From a virus: a stretch of DNA of 57,657 bases. The notes beneath the pieces are model-generated. The model was not told the origin of the DNA, searched no databases, and was given only the letters and a program-made list of their open reading frames with translations. Numbering within the stretch: position 1 is the stretch's first letter; every line of letters begins with the position of its first letter. The position numbers and the translations under genes were made by a program. Of this stretch, positions 55,936-57,657 are shown piece by piece. The DNA lies in IMG/VR virus record IMGVR_UViG_3300042392_002002, positions 1 through 57,657 of that record, one strand, 5' to 3'.

Positions 55936-57183
55936 TTATTTAAGATTCCAATTTTTGTATTTTGTTTCAATTTTTCTTTTTCCATATTTTTTTTCCATAA
56001 TTTGTTGATGAAGTTCCCAATTGATGATTGATTCACTAACTTGTTCATCGTCTTTTGCCATAGCATATAATTTTGATATTTTCTTTAACATTTTATTTGC
56101 AACATATTGGAAGTTTTCAATTTCATCTTCAAAAAATTTGGTTGGATTTTTTTCGTATTTCATAACATATTTCAAAAACTTTTGTCTAATTGCATCTGTC
56201 TTTTGAATTCCCTCCAAATTTCCTTCCAACCCTGGAGGTAAAATGCCAAGTTGAGTTCCAAATTTTATAACATCATCCATCCCATGTTCCGTCATTGTCA
56301 TAAACATTTGCATTCTATTATTAACTAAATCAATATAACTTACTTCTAATACTACATTAATTTTTTCATCTATTGTCATGTCGGATGGGTCATCACCAAT
56401 GTGTTCAATAAGAGCATCTAATCTATCTTCACTTTCTTTTAATTGATTGATGAAGTCTTCAAATGTGAAGTTTTTAATTTCAACGAGTTCTTTATAAACC
56501 ACATTATTTTCTAAAAATTCTTTGAATTGTGACTTTGTAATATTTTTTCTTTTTAATTTGTAAGCCACTTCAGTTGGCCTTACAAGATTTTCAATACCAG
56601 AAATATAATACAAGTATCTAAAAAAAACTCTATCAATTACCGGTATTCCAAAAATACCTCTTCTTTGTGTTGCTTGATATTCAGCGTCTTGACCAATTAA
56701 ACCAAATTGTTTTGATTGTTTATCATATTTGTGTTTTATTTCATGAGCTAAAGATGCAACATGTTCGTCTTTGTCTTCTTCCATTTTTTCAATAAGACCT
56801 TCAGGTTTCCAATTTTCACCAACAGCAAATGTTATTGTTAATCCCAAAATTGTTGAAGGTTCGTTTTCTTTCATATAAACATCCCTATTAAATCCAAAAG
56901 CACCTCCCATTCCCATTGAGACAATATCTAAGACCCCTTCTTCATCTTCAATCTCCTCAATTTTTACTGTAAGAGTATATGAATCAATTTTGATTTTTTT
57001 CTTATCACCTAATTCAAATTCTAATTCACCATCAAAGTTATACTCATCTTGAATGTCTCTTATTGATTTGATGTCTCTTTCAACAATATCATATAACGTA
57101 TCGGCAGCATCCAAAATATTATCAGGAACCCCTAAAGCTTCGTTAATTAAATTAAGTTGTGATTCTCTTATAATGATTTTCAT
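55936..57183 (-). CDS. Leader-bearing HExxH metallopeptidase-like protein
   Basis: 415 residues. MKIIIRESQLNLINEALG has Ile-Arg-Glu at 5-7 before Ser and Ile-Asn-Glu at 13-15 before Ala. A beta-rich N-terminal part (KIKIDSYTLTVKIEEIEDEE) precedes ASLAHEIKHKYDKQ with zinc motif HEIKH (147-151) and, downstream, NLVRPTEVAYKLK whose Glu may be the third ligand. The C-terminal ~190 residues are helical. The order resembles HExxH proteins of large phages that carry AHE-x-K-H. ATATTTAT lies 4 nt before the ATG. Packaged protease is inferred. Confidence 0.72.
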   Translation of the reverse strand: MKIIIRESQLNLINEALGVPDNILDAADTLYDIVERDIKSIRDIQDEYNFDGELEFELGDKKKIKIDSYTLTVKIEEIEDEEGVLDIVSMGMGGAFGFNRDVYMKENEPSTILGLTITFAVGENWKPEGLIEKMEEDKDEHVASLAHEIKHKYDKQSKQFGLIGQDAEYQATQRRGIFGIPVIDRVFFRYLYYISGIENLVRPTEVAYKLKRKNITKSQFKEFLENNVVYKELVEIKNFTFEDFINQLKESEDRLDALIEHIGDDPSDMTIDEKINVVLEVSYIDLVNNRMQMFMTMTEHGMDDVIKFGTQLGILPPGLEGNLEGIQKTDAIRQKFLKYVMKYEKNPTKFFEDEIENFQYVANKMLKKISKLYAMAKDDEQVSESIINWELHQQIMEKKYGKRKIETKYKNWNLK

Positions 57184-57187
57184 ATTT

Positions 57188-57195
57188 ATAAATAT
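57188..57195 (-). promoter_or_regulatory. Late-type promoter box ATATTTAT
   Basis: ATATTTAT on the minus strand, 4 nt before the ATG at 57183. Confidence 0.5.
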
Positions 57196-57209
57196 ATTGG
57201 AGTTATGGT

Positions 57210-57657
57210 TTAACCCACAAGATCAATAATAACATCTAAGTGGTGATCTCCATTCATCTCTGACTCAACACATCGTTTATCCATCATATGAACGATCTCA
57301 CTTATACTATATGGATAAAGATTATTACCATCCATACCAACATCCATTTTTTTACCTTTACCAAATCTTTTATTTCTTGGTAGGTGTACGTGCCCATGAA
57401 GGTGAATAGAACCTTTATTTAGTTGGTTCCAACTTGATAATGGATAATGCGATAACACAAAATCAACACCACCAATATTAACCTCCAAGTAGTTTTGAAT
57501 AGATAAAAATTTATCTTTGGTGTTCTCTCTATTTTTTTTTATGTTCTGATCGTGATTACCCAAAACAAGGTGAACGTTTTTACAAACCAAACGATCCAAA
57601 AATTGTCCTATCTTTTCAACACCACCAAAAGCCACGTCACCCAAGTGAATTAAAGTA
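57210..57657 (-). CDS. Metallophosphoesterase, truncated by the window edge
   Basis: At least 148 codons; the frame stays open to the right edge (TLIHLGDVAFGG), so the N-terminus is missing. HLGDVAF (GD motif), HLVLGNHDQN (GNHD), VDFVLSHYPLSSW and IHLHGHVHLPRN (GHxH) are present; the first D-x-H must lie outside. A calcineurin-like enzyme distinct from those at 9819 and 41193. A TTG at 57644 should not be taken as the start. The C-terminal ~45 residues include MDVGMDGNNLYPYSISEIV. Confidence 0.85.
   Translation of the reverse strand, partial: TLIHLGDVAFGGVEKIGQFLDRLVCKNVHLVLGNHDQNIKKNRENTKDKFLSIQNYLEVNIGGVDFVLSHYPLSSWNQLNKGSIHLHGHVHLPRNKRFGKGKKMDVGMDGNNLYPYSISEIVHMMDKRCVESEMNGDHHLDVIIDLVG

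Noticed and set aside
1-57657. Bacterial chromosome or plasmid origin of the window
   Set aside because: DUF2452, DUF2237 and the T9SS-type protein are host-like, but gene size, packing, lysis genes, ThyA with phage-type insertions and the packaging leaders fit a large phage far better.

Overview
The window reads as part of the genome of a large tailed bacteriophage infecting a member of the Bacteroidota, most likely a flavobacterium-like host. The DNA is AT-rich, genes are short and tightly packed (ATGA, TAATG and TGATG overlaps are common) and almost all lie on the minus strand. Host clues are the Bacteroidota-type -7 box TAnnTTTG before many genes, the near absence of Shine-Dalgarno sequences, a DUF2452 gene, and a secreted protein with a C-terminal region like a type IX secretion sorting domain. 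No capsid, terminase, portal or polymerase gene is visible, so the phage assignment rests on gene style, the lysis cassette and the packaging-type leaders.

Main result: about nineteen proteins carry the same kind of short basic amphipathic N-terminal leader (MNLQENIRRILREE, MKxLIRHILKEE, MKIIIRESQLNLINE and variants) ending in Leu/Ile/Met-x-Glu. That is the layout of the T4 capsid-targeting sequence, which is removed by the prohead protease after (L/I)-x-E. The leader is joined to very different cargo: two HExxH metallopeptidases, an ADP-ribosyltransferase-like protein, a PD-(D/E)XK-like nuclease, a DHH phosphoesterase joined to a lysozyme-like domain, a GH24 lysozyme, a DUF2237 protein, a peptidoglycan-binding protein and many small unknowns. 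One protein of 1057 residues repeats the cleavage-like motif about every 100 residues and looks like a polyprotein of small capsid-internal proteins. A cyanophycin-synthetase N-terminal domain is fused upstream of an internal copy of the leader. The simplest reading is an arsenal of proteins packed in the head and delivered with the DNA.

Layout. 1-374: no clear gene; a hairpin and tandem promoter-like repeats. 375-9803: leader-bearing genes, including a five-gene operon ending in the polyprotein. 9819-11251: LpxH-like phosphoesterase and a glycosyltransferase. 11433-18407: DHH/lysozyme multidomain protein, peptidoglycan-binding protein, UvrC-like nuclease and GH24 lysozyme. 18825-28418: six glycosyltransferases around two long Pro/Thr-repeat proteins, probably virion fibres or surface decorations. 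28415-33412: small proteins, nuclease, DnaJ-type zinc-finger protein, DUF2452. 33484-37586: coiled-coil protein, membrane proteins, holin candidates, L,D-transpeptidase-like protein and GH19 endolysin. 37617-47177: thymidylate synthase, small lipoproteins, phosphoesterase, PcfJ-like protein and HAD phosphatase. 47200-47434: two putative small RNAs. 47443-53809: AAA ATPase, RNA ligase with a cyclic-phosphate receiver-like protein (RNA repair) and a protein with CRISPR-like 66-bp coding repeats. 53909-57657: T9SS-type secreted protein, metallopeptidase and a truncated phosphoesterase.

Two promoter classes can be read directly. TAnnTTTG lies almost always exactly 4 nt before the start codon of scattered accessory genes, which implies leaderless mRNAs. 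(A/G/C)TATTTAT lies 4-6 nt before many leader genes and 16-21 nt before fibre and lysis genes; it probably plays the role of a T4-like late promoter. All functional claims come from motif recognition by eye, without database searches.
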